Source: JBARDN01 sp963755705 (GTDB lineage: Bacteria; Desulfobacterota; Binatia; Binatales; Binataceae). From it: DNA of 64,000 bases. Below are positions 26,879 to 35,651 of this stretch, in pieces; position 1 is the first letter of the stretch; the number at the start of each line of letters is the position of its first letter. The position numbers and the translations under genes are program-made. The notes beneath the pieces were generated by a model. That model saw only the letters and a list, made by a program, of their open reading frames with translations. It had not been told where the DNA came from and ran no database searches. The stretch lies in assembly GCA_963755705.1 (NCBI GenBank), contig CAVWKW010000005.1, positions 1 through 64,000 on the forward strand. Direction: 5' to 3'.

Positions 26879-27292
26879 CTAACGCGGCGTGAGCAACACC
26901 ACGGGGATATCGCGTTTCGTTCCGGCCTGGTACTTGTCATAGTCGGGCCACTGCGCTGCCATGATCGGCCACACGCGCTTCTTTTCTTCCGCGGTCGCAG
27001 TGCGTGCCCGGACCGGAGTCACTTTGTCCCACACCTGGATCTTTACATCGGGGTGTGCGAGCAGGTTTTTGTACCACCCAGGATCCTCGGGCGCGCCACC
27101 TTTCGAAGCGACAACCAGATAGTTGTTGCCGTCGCGCCCATAGATTAGCGGGAACTTCTTCGTCTCGCCAGATTTCCGTCCGATCGTGTGCAGCACCAGA
27201 CAACTGGTGTTGTTCCAATCGTGTCCAATCTTACCGCCGGTCGCCTCGTACCGACGGACGTGCTCGTCTCCGAACAAGCTGTAGTCAGGCAT
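26879..27292 (-). CDS. Deazaflavin-dependent nitroreductase family protein (DUF385)
   Basis: A 137-residue protein of the Ddn/DUF385 family, which uses F420 or FMN to reduce quinones and nitro compounds. Family features are CLVLHTIGRKSGETKKFPL, the conserved GGAPEDPGWYKNL and HPDVKIQVWD. The start at 27292 (MPDYSLFGDEH) is preferred because the 25 residues before it do not fit the family. It is the last gene of the minus-strand oxidoreductase operon and the first chromosomal gene after attR. Confidence 0.82.
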   Translation of the reverse strand: MPDYSLFGDEHVRRYEATGGKIGHDWNNTSCLVLHTIGRKSGETKKFPLIYGRDGNNYLVVASKGGAPEDPGWYKNLLAHPDVKIQVWDKVTPVRARTATAEEKKRVWPIMAAQWPDYDKYQAGTKRDIPVVLLTPR

Positions 27293-27336
27293 GGGGATAG
27301 ACTGCCACGTTGGCCGCCCTCTGGCCAACCCTGTCG

Positions 27337-27931
27337 TTACCGACCGCCGTTCTCGCGCGGCTGCCATAGCGGCCCTTTGAATTGCGGTGGTCGCGTGGCC
27401 AGAAACGCGTTGAGGCCTTCCTGCGCATCTGCGCTGCGCGCCATCTCCGCGATCGATTCGTTCTCGAGTTCTATCTGCTCGTAGAGAGGATTGGTGACCG
27501 CGCCGTAGAGCAGATGTTTCACCCCTCCGTAGGCGCGCGTGGAGCCGTAGGCCAATTCATTAGCCAGCGATTCCATCTGCGCGATCAATTGATCATCTGG
27601 CACTACCCGCGTGACCAGACCAATCGCTTCCGCTACGCGCGCCGTTAAAGTTCGATTCTTCAACGCCAGTTCCATCGCACGGTGGAGTCCCATGATTCGC
27701 GGCAGAAAGTAAGTCGAGGAGACGCCGGGGGTTAAGCCGCCCCGCGCCTGGTCCAGCTAGAAACGTGCAGACTCGGCGGCGAGGACGAAGGTCGCCTGCG
27801 TAGGCGAGGCTCATCCCGTACCCGGTGGCTCGTCCGATACCGGTCAATGCGTCGGTGATCAAAACAACGGGGGTTTTTATGGGAAACTCCCGCATTTTTT
27901 TGTCTGCGTCCTGTTGACTATTGAGATTCAT
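27337..27931 (-). pseudogene. Chimeric scar: SDR start fused to an enoyl-CoA hydratase C-terminus
   Basis: The upstream end (27931 to about 27840) reads TPVVLITDALTGIGRATG, nearly the N-terminus of the intact SDR at 29245-29991. It then runs into GYGMSLAYAGDLR, followed in another frame by PGVSSTYFLPRIMGLHRAME and the crotonase C-terminal helices up to FLATRPPQFKG. Enoyl-CoA hydratases are about 260 residues; only the second half remains, with a frameshift near 27740. This is a deletion product and not a functional gene. A 118-residue piece from ATG 27693 could be translated, but it lacks the oxyanion-hole region. Confidence 0.75.
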
Positions 27932-28353
27932 GATTTCGGCACATAGGCGAACTCAAACTTCAGACCGTCCGGATCAGTGAAATAGACTGCGAAGTATCCG
28001 CGCGCGTATGGATATTCGGCTGGCGCGTCGAGTACCGTCGCTCCCATTCTCTTCAGAAGCTGGTACATTTTCTCAACGTCCGATCGGTCTTCGGCGGTGA
28101 ATGCCAGATGGTTAAATCCGGGAGCATTCCGATCGTGCAGTCTCTGCGCAAACTCTCCTTTCGACGGACGGATCGATATTGAGTAGCCTGGCCCGACCCA
28201 CGCCTTGAGGCGTGTCTTCATCGCCTGCTGAGTGGATTCCGGAACTTCGACGCTTTTGAAGCCGATGAGCTCAAACACTTTGTTGTAAAATGCCGTCGAG
28301 CGCTCCAGGTCGCTGACCGTCGGCGCAACATGACTGATACTTCCGCGAGCCAT
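27928..28353 (-). CDS. VOC/glyoxalase-family protein
   Basis: A 141-residue protein of the vicinal oxygen chelate superfamily: ISHVAPTVSDLERSTAFYNK opens the first beta-alpha-beta unit, and FNHLAFTAEDRSDVEKMY and YFAVYFTDPDGLKFEFAYVP complete the second. Metal ligands are probably the His in SHVAP, His in FNHLAF and Glu in KFEF. The start at 28353 is set by GGGAGG 8 bp upstream. It sits in an operon with two SDRs; the substrate is unknown. Confidence 0.85.
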   Translation of the reverse strand: MARGSISHVAPTVSDLERSTAFYNKVFELIGFKSVEVPESTQQAMKTRLKAWVGPGYSISIRPSKGEFAQRLHDRNAPGFNHLAFTAEDRSDVEKMYQLLKRMGATVLDAPAEYPYARGYFAVYFTDPDGLKFEFAYVPKS

Positions 28354-28430
28354 CTCAATTGCCTCCCGAGTATTCTTCTTCACGCATTCGTGAACCCAAG
28401 CCCGATGCTGACCGGACGCTGCATCGGGGC

Positions 28431-29183
28431 TCAGATTTGGGCGGCGCCGCCGTCAACGAACAGTTCGGTGCCGGTGACGAAGCTGCTGTCGTCCGAGGCG
28501 AGGAAAACCGCGGCCCGTGCAATTTCGTCGGGCGTGCCGAAGCGGCCCATGGGCACCCGGTTTACGATGCTTTCCAACATCTGCCGGCCCGCAGGCCCAG
28601 ACTTCGCGATGCGGTCATAGGCGGGAGTGTTGATCGGACCCGGACTGAGCGCGTTCACGCGGATTTTCCGTTCCTTCAAATCCATCGTCCACGTGCGCGC
28701 GAACGACCGTACCGCGGCCTTGGTCGCGCTGTAGACGCTCGACGCAGGATTGCCTTTGGACGCCACGATCGAGGCGTTCAGGATGATCGATCCGCCTTCG
28801 GGAATCAGAGGTAGAGCTTTCTGCACGGTGAACAACAATCCTTTGACGTTGATGTTGAACATCCGATCGAAATTTTCCTCGGTGATTTCGCCCAGAGGCG
28901 CGAGCTCTGCGATGCCGGCATTCGCAAACAGGATATCGATGCGCCCCGTCTTCGCCTTCACCGCGTCGTACAGCTTGTCCAGGTCGCTGAGTTTGGCCAC
29001 GTTCCCCTGGACGCCGGTTATGTTTTTGCCGATCTCTTTCTCCGCCGCTTCGAGTTCTGCTGGCCGGCGCCCTGTGATAAACACATATGCGCCTTCCGCG
29101 ACGAATCGCTTCGCCGTGGCCAGACCGATGCCACTATTTCCGCCGGTGACGACAGCCACTTTGCCTTCGAGTTTTCCGGTCAT
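28431..29183 (-). CDS. SDR-family oxidoreductase
   Basis: A 250-residue classical short-chain dehydrogenase. The cofactor motif is TGGNSGIG (14-21), then NAGIAELAP, the Ser in ILNASIV, YSATKAAVRS with catalytic Tyr and Lys, and the C-terminal SSFVTGTELFVDGG. Arg at the end of the second strand (ITGRRP) suggests NADP(H). It lies 61 bp after another SDR gene on the same strand. Confidence 0.93.
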   Translation of the reverse strand: MTGKLEGKVAVVTGGNSGIGLATAKRFVAEGAYVFITGRRPAELEAAEKEIGKNITGVQGNVAKLSDLDKLYDAVKAKTGRIDILFANAGIAELAPLGEITEENFDRMFNINVKGLLFTVQKALPLIPEGGSIILNASIVASKGNPASSVYSATKAAVRSFARTWTMDLKERKIRVNALSPGPINTPAYDRIAKSGPAGRQMLESIVNRVPMGRFGTPDEIARAAVFLASDDSSFVTGTELFVDGGAAQI

Positions 29184-29244
29184 TGCGATCTCTCCATATG
29201 TGCTTTTCGAACGGAGTGTGCGCGGTGAAACGCGCGCGGCACTT

Positions 29245-29991
29245 TTAGCCAGCTAGCATTCCTCCATCCACTGGGACGGACGCACCGGTCATGTACGAGG
29301 CGTCGGCGGAGGCTACAAAGACGATCACATGAGCGATCTCTTCCGGGGTTGCGAGACGTTTGACTGGCACGGTCGAGACGAGTGCAGCCTTATTTTCATC
29401 CGTACTGGCGAAGCGTGTGAGCATACCCGTGTCCGTAGCGCCGGGAGCCACTACGTTTACGCGAACGCCCGTACCGGCGACTTCCAGTGCGGCGGACTTG
29501 GTCATTCCTTCCACCGCATGTTTACTCGCCACGTAAACAGACGCTCCTGCAGCGCCGACGCTTCCGTAAGCCGATGAAACATTGACGATGCTCCCATTGC
29601 CCTGGCGCAGCATCACGCGCAGCTCATGCTTCATGCTGAGCAGCGTGCCGAGCACGTTGGTGTCGAAGGTGGCTGCGTAACTCTCGGCGGTCTGGTCCGT
29701 GACCAAGCCCATCTTGCCTTCGGTGCCGGCGTTGTTGACGGCTACGTCGAGGCGCCCAAAGCGAGCGACGGTCTTACTGACCAGGTCATGCACATCGTCC
29801 TCATGGCGCACGTCGGCACGCCAATACTCCGCCTCAACGCCGATCTCGCGGAGTTCAGCGACTAACTTTTGGCCGACTTCGTCACGTCGGCCGGAGACGA
29901 CGATGCGCGCGCCTTTGCGCGCGAAATCAATCGCGGTGGCGCGTCCGATACCTGTCAGCGCGCCAGTGATTAGAACAACGGGGGTATTCAT
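29245..29991 (-). CDS. SDR-family oxidoreductase
   Basis: A 248-residue classical SDR: TGALTGIG cofactor loop (9-16), VNNAGTEGKMG, active-site Ser in IVNVSSAYG, Tyr and Lys in VYVASKHAVEG, and SYMTGASVPVDGGM at the end. GAGGAG stands about 7 bp before the ATG. The first 25 codons recur, decayed, at 27840-27905, so this gene was partly duplicated. It is the second gene of the CmcJ operon; substrate unknown. Confidence 0.93.
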   Translation of the reverse strand: MNTPVVLITGALTGIGRATAIDFARKGARIVVSGRRDEVGQKLVAELREIGVEAEYWRADVRHEDDVHDLVSKTVARFGRLDVAVNNAGTEGKMGLVTDQTAESYAATFDTNVLGTLLSMKHELRVMLRQGNGSIVNVSSAYGSVGAAGASVYVASKHAVEGMTKSAALEVAGTGVRVNVVAPGATDTGMLTRFASTDENKAALVSTVPVKRLATPEEIAHVIVFVASADASYMTGASVPVDGGMLAG

Positions 29992-30039
29992 AGTGAACTC
30001 CTCTTGGTAGGGAAATTAATGGGTCAGCCAGAGCCGAGC

Positions 30040-30894
30040 TCAGGCAGTTTCAGGCGCCCAGAAAACCAGCGCGCGCACCTCGATGCTTTCGCGCGGCGCG
30101 GCGTCGGGCGGGCTGTTGGGATCTTCGAACGAGGTGTGCGCGGTGAAGCGCGCGCGGCCGTCGTCCTTGGAGTCGTAGCACTTCAGTAAGATTGCTTCAT
30201 TGCGTTGCATTCGCGGGAAGTAGTACCAGCGATGCCTGGGGTTGAAGAGGAAGCCGAGGGTTTCGCCGACACGCTCGCGATAGACGAGATCGGTCGGCAC
30301 ACTATCCTCGAGGTCGAGGCTGCGCGCGTCGCATAACGCAAGTGGCGAGCTTTCGATCGATCCGCGAATCGCGCGCCAGACATTGATCTCGGCGAAGCGA
30401 TTCTGGAGCAGGTGCTCTGCTTCTTCCGGCAGATGGTCGCGGACGCGGCGCGGCGCGGATTTTAGGCTGTAGTCGTTGTGGACGACCTTGGCAGGCGGAC
30501 GCGCGCCTTTCTCTCCACGCTCAGCGAGGACAGGATTGCGCACGATGTGATCGAAAACCACCACGCGCTCGGCGCCGGTTACCCTCTTCAGCAGACGCTC
30601 GACCTCAGGGTAGTAGACCGACTTGACCTCGTCGGGATCGTAGAAATCCTTGACTGCAGTTTCGTGTTCCGCGAGCACGAAACCGTTGATGTCGAGCGAG
30701 AGTTTGCCGAGCATTTCGCGCCCGTTGCGGATAGCGACGCTTTGCGCGGTGTATTTTCCGGACCGTCGAGGTACTCCGGCCGGCGGCTCAAAGGCATAAT
30801 TGACCGGCTTTGGCGTCGCCTCGGCCAAGTAATTCAGCCGTGCGTTGACGGCTTCGATTCCCGTGTCCTCGTGTTTCTGGATGCTGACTTCCAT
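30040..30894 (-). CDS. CmcJ/NvfI-family oxidoreductase
   Basis: A 284-residue protein of the CmcJ/NvfI family (cephamycin methoxylation subunit and fungal relatives with a 2-oxoglutarate oxygenase-like fold). Motifs are VVHNDYS (metal-binding His/Asp region), INVWRAI, VYRERVGETLGFLFNPRHRWYYF split over the centre, and EAILLKCYDS with a following HTSFEDP. The start ATG 30894 has GGAGG 10 bp upstream; a TTG at 30900 is less likely. It heads the operon and has a MarR-type palindrome about 200 bp upstream. Confidence 0.82.
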   Translation of the reverse strand: MEVSIQKHEDTGIEAVNARLNYLAEATPKPVNYAFEPPAGVPRRSGKYTAQSVAIRNGREMLGKLSLDINGFVLAEHETAVKDFYDPDEVKSVYYPEVERLLKRVTGAERVVVFDHIVRNPVLAERGEKGARPPAKVVHNDYSLKSAPRRVRDHLPEEAEHLLQNRFAEINVWRAIRGSIESSPLALCDARSLDLEDSVPTDLVYRERVGETLGFLFNPRHRWYYFPRMQRNEAILLKCYDSKDDGRARFTAHTSFEDPNSPPDAAPRESIEVRALVFWAPETA

Positions 30895-30924
30895 TTTCAA
30901 ATAGCCTCCGTTGATTGACTGCTA

Positions 30925-31111
30925 TCTCTCGCGCTGAAACCTCGACGAAGCGAAAAAAGTCGCCGGTACTGTCGAGTGCTTCCATCAGCTGCATTCCCGG
31001 TTCCGGGCCGGCTCGCAAATCGCGAAGGCGTTGGCCGTTTGCGAATGAATTTTTGCCGTGCGCTTTAATGATGTCGTTCATCTTTCGGGCCTTGATGCTT
31101 GTATATACAAG
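30925..31111 (-). repeat. Copy of the efflux-operon promoter and leader region
   Basis: The sequence after the palindrome at 31098-31111 matches the region after the palindrome at 34132-34145. An ATG (31081) sits 16 bp after the palindrome in both, and both products start alike (MNDIIKAHGKNSFANGQ here; MDSIGGNNGKDQFANGQ in the HlyD gene), continuing with RDL. The frame here runs 97 codons and overlaps the CmcJ start, so it is probably a truncated paralogous leader and not a full gene. Confidence 0.55.
31098..31111. promoter_or_regulatory. MarR-type operator palindrome (CmcJ operon)
   Basis: The perfect 14-bp palindrome CTTGTATATACAAG, identical to the one before the HlyD gene. It is the probable site of the MarR regulator at 34804-35256, placing the oxidoreductase operon under the same control as the pump. 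Confidence 0.65.
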
Positions 31112-31140
31112 ACTCGCGCCAAAAATCCAGGCCGTGCGAG

Positions 31141-31248
31141 TCAATCATCATCGCCGCGATCTCTTGGCCGCATCGCCCAATCCGCGATTACTATTGCCAC
31201 CACGCTGAATATTGCGAGTAACAACAACCGGCTGATTTCGTTGTCCAT
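31141..31248 (-). CDS. Small single-span membrane protein
   Basis: A 35-residue frame starting at ATG 31248 with AGGA upstream. Residues 8-22 (LLLLAIFSVVAIVIA) form one membrane helix, followed by a charged tail ending DRGDDD. It lies 48 bp after the EmrB-like gene and on the same strand, so it could be an accessory subunit of the pump. I recognise no family; its reality depends on conservation in relatives. Confidence 0.45.
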   Translation of the reverse strand: MDNEISRLLLLAIFSVVAIVIADWAMRPRDRGDDD

Positions 31249-31296
31249 AGTAACCGTCCTTGTTGGTTGACGACTTTCAATGCGATCTCCCAAGGT

Positions 31297-32925
31297 TCAG
31301 TGCGCAGGGCTTGCCGCTTTGCCTATTTCGAAGCGTCGGATCGTAAAGGCCAGCGGCAGGCCCAGGATCACCACCACACCCAACAAGTGAAAGCAGTCCA
31401 TCGCGGCGAGCATCGTCGCCTGCTGCGTCATCAAGCTCGACGCGAGGCCGTATGCCTGATGAATCGAGTCGGGCCCACTAGTTCCGCGGGTCAGCAAATA
31501 ACGGCTGGCCTGGTTGACGAACTGCTGGACTGTCCCGTCAGCCGAGGTCAGGTGGCTCACGAGGATGCTCTGATGATATTGCGTGCGTCGTTCGAGCATC
31601 GTGGTGACGAATGCGATCCCGAAGCTCGCGCCCCAATTCCGGCACAGGTTCATCAGGCTCGAGCCCTTGTTGTTCTTGTTTTTCGGCAGGTAGGAATACG
31701 CGAGCTGAGTTACCGGCACGAACATAAACGCATAGCCGAACCCCTGGAACGCGCGGGCGAGGGCAAAATGAAAGTAATCGGTCTCAGTAGTGAATCGGCT
31801 GTAGTAAAACATTGAGAGCGCGGCGATGGTGAAGCTTGCAGCCAGCAGACGTTTCGCGCCGATCCTGGGAACGATTCGCGCCACGAAGGGCGCCAGCAAT
31901 ACGATCACCGCGGCGCCCGGCCCCAACACCAATCCTGCGTCGGTCGCCGTATATCCGAATAGCGTTTGCAGAATTTCGGGTATAAGCACGGTGCTGCCGA
32001 ACAACCCGAACGCGAAAATGAAATAGTAGATGCATGCGATCGAGAAGTTCCGGTCGCGCAGCAGAGCAAGTTCGACGACCGGATCGTTCTGACGCCACTC
32101 CCACCAGATCGCGATAGCGATCGCAACGACCGCGATAATGAGAAAACTCGCGATGAGATGGCTACCGAGCCAGTCGTCACGTTCGCCGCGATCGAGCACG
32201 ACTTCGAGGCATGCGAAACCAATCGCAATGAGCGCGATACCGACACGGTCGATCCGCAGCTGACCGCCGCGCCATACTTGACGGCGTTCCTCGGCGAACT
32301 CCGGCGGGTCCTGGATCAACCGGCTCGACAGCAGCAACGAGATCAACCCGATAGGGACGTTGATAAAGAAAACCCAGCGCCAAGAGAAATTGTCGGTGAT
32401 CCAGCCGCCGAGTGGAGGACCGACCGCTGGCGCCGTTACGATCGCCATGCTGTAAAGGGCGAACGCGCCTGCGAGCTTCTCCTTGGGGAAGGTATCCACA
32501 AGGATCGCCTGCTCCACCGGCGCGAGACCGCCACCGCCAATTCCTTGCAGGACACGAAACACAATCAGCGCTGAAAGGCTGGATGCGACTCCACATAGTA
32601 AGGACGTGATCGTGAATAGCGCCACGCTCATCATGTAGTAGCGCTTGCGGCCGAACACGCGGCTGAGCCACGCACTCATCGGCAGGATGACCGCGTTGGC
32701 AACGAGGTAGCTCGTCAGTATCCAGGTGCTTTCGTCGTAGCTGGTGCCGAGTCCGCCCGCGATGTGCGGTAGCGACACGTTGGAGATGCTCGTGTCGAGT
32801 AGCTCCATGAAGGTAGCCATCGTAACGGTCAGCGCGATCACCCACAGATTGCGCGCCGCCGGCGAAGTGGTCGTCGTCGAGGCGTCAGATCTGACGATGG
32901 CTCGGGCCGAAGCTATTGCAGCCAT
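31297..32925 (-). CDS. DHA2-family MFS drug efflux transporter (EmrB-like)
   Basis: A 542-residue, 14-helix major facilitator. Family motifs are LDTSISNVSLPHIAGGLG in helix 1, LSRVFGRKRYYM between helices 2 and 3, and GGGGLAPVEQAIL in the region of motif C. It pairs with the membrane-fusion protein just upstream (13-bp overlap), forming the inner-membrane part of an EmrAB-type pump for hydrophobic compounds or uncouplers. Expression is probably repressed by the nearby MarR protein. Confidence 0.93.
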   Translation of the reverse strand: MAAIASARAIVRSDASTTTTSPAARNLWVIALTVTMATFMELLDTSISNVSLPHIAGGLGTSYDESTWILTSYLVANAVILPMSAWLSRVFGRKRYYMMSVALFTITSLLCGVASSLSALIVFRVLQGIGGGGLAPVEQAILVDTFPKEKLAGAFALYSMAIVTAPAVGPPLGGWITDNFSWRWVFFINVPIGLISLLLSSRLIQDPPEFAEERRQVWRGGQLRIDRVGIALIAIGFACLEVVLDRGERDDWLGSHLIASFLIIAVVAIAIAIWWEWRQNDPVVELALLRDRNFSIACIYYFIFAFGLFGSTVLIPEILQTLFGYTATDAGLVLGPGAAVIVLLAPFVARIVPRIGAKRLLAASFTIAALSMFYYSRFTTETDYFHFALARAFQGFGYAFMFVPVTQLAYSYLPKNKNNKGSSLMNLCRNWGASFGIAFVTTMLERRTQYHQSILVSHLTSADGTVQQFVNQASRYLLTRGTSGPDSIHQAYGLASSLMTQQATMLAAMDCFHLLGVVVILGLPLAFTIRRFEIGKAASPAH

Positions 32926-34115
32926 ACCGTCGGCTCCACTGACATTCCGGGATGCAGAAGATGATGTGGATCCTGTCCGGGTTCGAGCAGGATTCTGACC
33001 GGCAACCGCTGCACGACTTTCACGTAATTGCCGGTCGCATTCTCGGGCGGCAGAAGGCTGAAGCGATCGCCGCTCGCACCGGGCATGTGCTCGACGTAAC
33101 CGCGATAGTCTCGGCCGAAGGTATCGACGTGGATCGTGACTCGTTCGCCATGATGCATTCGGGCAAGTTGCGTTTCCTTGAAATTTGCCGTCACCCAGAT
33201 GTTGTCGGTTTCGGTCACGAACATTAGGGTCTCCCCCGGCTGGATCCGCGAGCCGAGCTGGACGGCGCGCTTGCCGACGATTCCGTTGGCCGGGGCGTAG
33301 ATTTTCGTATAGCTGAGGTTAAGCCTGGCCTGATCGAATGTAGCTTGAGCGGCCTGGACTGCGGCCTGGGCCTGGCCAATCATCCTCGCCGCGGCAGCTT
33401 CCGCCGCGCGGTCCGAGTTAACTGCGGCCGCATCGACCTTGCCTGTCATGACGATTTGGTCGTTGGTCTCGCGGGCGATCACGTCCTGGTCGAGGAGTTC
33501 GCGATATCGTTTCACGTCCATTTGAGCCTTGTTATCGGTGGCCGTGGCTGCTGCGAGATTGGCGACACTGAGGTCGTAATCCTGCTGCGCCGCTTTCACC
33601 ACCTGCTCAACCTCGGCCAGATTGGCCGCGGCGTTCTCGACCGCGACTTGATAGTCGCGCGGGTCGATCTCGACCAGCAGTTCGCCTGCCTTGACCCGGT
33701 CGTCGTCCTCGACGTGCACCCGGACGACGGTTCCGTTAATGCGCGAGCTCAGTGGATCGATATGGCCGTCTATTTGCGCGTCATCGGTGGATTCGTACGA
33801 TTGCAGATAGTTCCATGCGAACGGGGAGACCGCTCCAACGACGAGAATAAGCAGTACCAGTAATACAACTCGTTTGGTTGTGCGGCGGTTCCATGGACTT
33901 CCGTCCGAAGTGCCGGACTTTCGTCCAGGCACATTAAGCAATTCGATCTGGGGCTCGAGAACTTCGTCGGAATCTGTGCGCAGGGCCTCCAACCCGTCGC
34001 TCGAATCGGTGCTCTCATTCAGATCTCGCAGATCTCGCGAGCTGACTTGCAAATCGCGACTGCTTTGGCCGTTTGCGAATTGATCTTTGCCGTTATTTCC
34101 ACCGATGCTGTCCAT
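32913..34115 (-). CDS. HlyD/EmrA-family membrane fusion protein
   Basis: A 400-residue periplasmic adaptor. After a hydrophilic leader (about 70 residues) comes one membrane helix (VVLLVLLILVVGAVSPFAW), then a barrel-sandwich/lipoyl segment (STDDAQIDGHIDPLSSRING), a coiled-coil hairpin of about 100 residues and the second lipoyl half (YAPANGIVGKRAVQLGSRIQ). The start at 34115 (MDSIGGNN) is placed 16 bp after the operator; the upstream in-frame ATG would put the operator inside the gene. It is first in the pump operon. Confidence 0.9.
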   Translation of the reverse strand: MDSIGGNNGKDQFANGQSSRDLQVSSRDLRDLNESTDSSDGLEALRTDSDEVLEPQIELLNVPGRKSGTSDGSPWNRRTTKRVVLLVLLILVVGAVSPFAWNYLQSYESTDDAQIDGHIDPLSSRINGTVVRVHVEDDDRVKAGELLVEIDPRDYQVAVENAAANLAEVEQVVKAAQQDYDLSVANLAAATATDNKAQMDVKRYRELLDQDVIARETNDQIVMTGKVDAAAVNSDRAAEAAAARMIGQAQAAVQAAQATFDQARLNLSYTKIYAPANGIVGKRAVQLGSRIQPGETLMFVTETDNIWVTANFKETQLARMHHGERVTIHVDTFGRDYRGYVEHMPGASGDRFSLLPPENATGNYVKVVQRLPVRILLEPGQDPHHLLHPGMSVEPTVWLQ

Positions 34116-34131
34116 TTCTCCGGCCCTCGTG

Positions 34132-34145
34132 CTTGTATATACAAG
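34132..34145. promoter_or_regulatory. MarR-type operator palindrome (efflux operon)
   Basis: A second exact copy of CTTGTATATACAAG, directly before the HlyD-type gene and also 80 bp before the divergent hemerythrin-like gene. It resembles MarR-family sites (TTGTATATACAA core), and a related half-site lies at the marR start. Confidence 0.7.
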
Positions 34146-34225
34146 GTTCGGACCAAAAAGAATTTCTCGATTCCGACCGTTCCGCTGGTGGCATCCGGAT
34201 TGCTCAAGTAGCCGAGGCCACAAAC

Positions 34226-34741
34226 ATGGAAGCGAAGGATTTTACGATTCGGAAAACGCCATGTAGCAGTCCGCTGCCCGAGCTTGAGGTTCCGATGATC
34301 AACACGATGGTGGCGTGTCTGGGAGTCGAACACAGAAAGTTGAACGGCCTTAATATGCAGTTGGCATACGGTGCCACGAGACTCGCCAGCGATGGCGGTG
34401 CGATTGAAGCGAATCAAAAGGTCCTGCGGGTGTGGGACGAGATCCAGCAGGATCTATTTTCGCACCTGCAACTCGAAGACGGGCTGGTCTCCTGGGGCGA
34501 GGCGCATCACGCGATTTCGGGCGCTCTGCTCGATACGCTGAAGAACGAACGTCAGGAAATGCGCAAGCTGATCGCAACCTTGCACGAGCGGTCGTTGGGC
34601 GTGAATCGCAAGCTAACAGCAGGAGACCGCAGTACCTTCGCGCAAACGCTGCTGGCGTTGGCCCGGACGCTCGACTCACACGTCGAGCGCTACGACAGTG
34701 AGGTGCTGCCCTCGATACTCCGTGCGCTCTTCGCCCAATAG
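34226..34741 (+). CDS. Hemerythrin-like (HHE) domain protein
   Basis: A 171-residue, all-helical protein with spaced His/Glu ligands: VEHRKLN, LFSHLQLEDGLVSWGEAHHA, and LDSHVERYDSEVLPSIL at the end. This is the four-helix HHE pattern that binds a di-iron centre and senses or scavenges oxygen, NO or iron. The start at 34226 has GAGG 8 bp upstream. It is divergent from the efflux operon and shares its control region, so the same MarR protein may regulate both. Confidence 0.75.
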   Translation: MEAKDFTIRKTPCSSPLPELEVPMINTMVACLGVEHRKLNGLNMQLAYGATRLASDGGAIEANQKVLRVWDEIQQDLFSHLQLEDGLVSWGEAHHAISGALLDTLKNERQEMRKLIATLHERSLGVNRKLTAGDRSTFAQTLLALARTLDSHVERYDSEVLPSILRALFAQ

Positions 34742-34803
34742 CGTTCCAGCTATTGCGCGGGTCAGACAATCCTCGCGGGCGAATTTCATTTCGTCAGACG
34801 CGC

Positions 34804-35256
34804 CTAATTTTGAGTGCTTAGTTTGCGAAGGGCGGACCTCAACTCCGCGACGGTATCTGTGCCGAGGCGCCGACTGACTTCCGCTTGAGCCTTCTGCCAG
34901 GCTGGAAGGCATTTGCGAATCAACGCGTGGCCCTTGTCGGTCACTTCGATCAGATGACTACGGCGATCCGCGTCCTGCACGAGCCGCAGCCAGCCTCTGG
35001 CACACATCCGCTCGACGTTGCGGCTGAGCGTCGATTCATCCAACTGGAGATGCTTTTTCAGCTCCACAGGCCGAGCTTGTTTTCGATTGGCGACCGAAAC
35101 GAGGACGCTGAACTGGCTGGTCTTCAATCCGGCGTTTGCAAGCGCGCCGTCGTAGATCGCGCTGACCATCCGATTCAGCTTGCGCACGCAACCACCGACG
35201 CATACGCCTTCGACGCTCTTAATATCCAGACTTTTGGCATCCATGGTCATACTCAT
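34804..35256 (-). CDS. MarR-family transcriptional regulator
   Basis: A winged-helix repressor of about 150 residues: LKTSQFSVLVSVANRK (helix 2), PVELKKHLQLDESTLSRNVERM (recognition region) and the wing LVQDADRRSHLIEVTDKG. Starts at 35256, 35250 and 35244 are all possible; none has a clear ribosome-binding site. The sequence TTGTATATGCAT overlaps the first of them, suggesting autoregulation. The presence of CTTGTATATACAAG before the efflux and CmcJ operons points to these as targets. Cysteines at GVCVGGC may be redox sensors. Confidence 0.9.
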   Translation of the reverse strand: MSMTMDAKSLDIKSVEGVCVGGCVRKLNRMVSAIYDGALANAGLKTSQFSVLVSVANRKQARPVELKKHLQLDESTLSRNVERMCARGWLRLVQDADRRSHLIEVTDKGHALIRKCLPAWQKAQAEVSRRLGTDTVAELRSALRKLSTQN

Positions 35257-35651
35257 TGTATATGCATGCATTCGCCTCTGGTCAACTGTCAAGATCGGCG
35301 ATGTTGCTACTCGGCTGGTTTCGCGCCCATGGGCAATTCCCGAAAAACGATCCGGCGTGATTCGGATGACGTGGGCCGGAATGCTGCGCATCAACGAGGA
35401 TAGTTGCAACAAAAAAGCGCGCCCACTTCCGACCATCTCGTCGGCTCCCAGCAGCGGCAAAGTCCAGTGCGGCGGCTCGGACTGTGATTTACCAGGTCAA
35501 ACCCGAACGATTCGACCTGGGACGGGCTATGGTCGGGTTGAGGATAAGGAGCGGCGAGGGGGAGTTCCCCTCGCGCGCCCTTCGTAATACGCATTCTTTC
35601 CGGAGTCTTCGAACCTCCACTAGACGACTAAACTAACTTATCCGCCGAGCC
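35257..35651. other. Non-coding gap between marR and katG
   Basis: Nearly 400 bp with no supported gene. The only frames are low-complexity extensions upstream of marR and short antisense frames. No clear terminator hairpin was found for either flanking gene. Confidence 0.4.
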
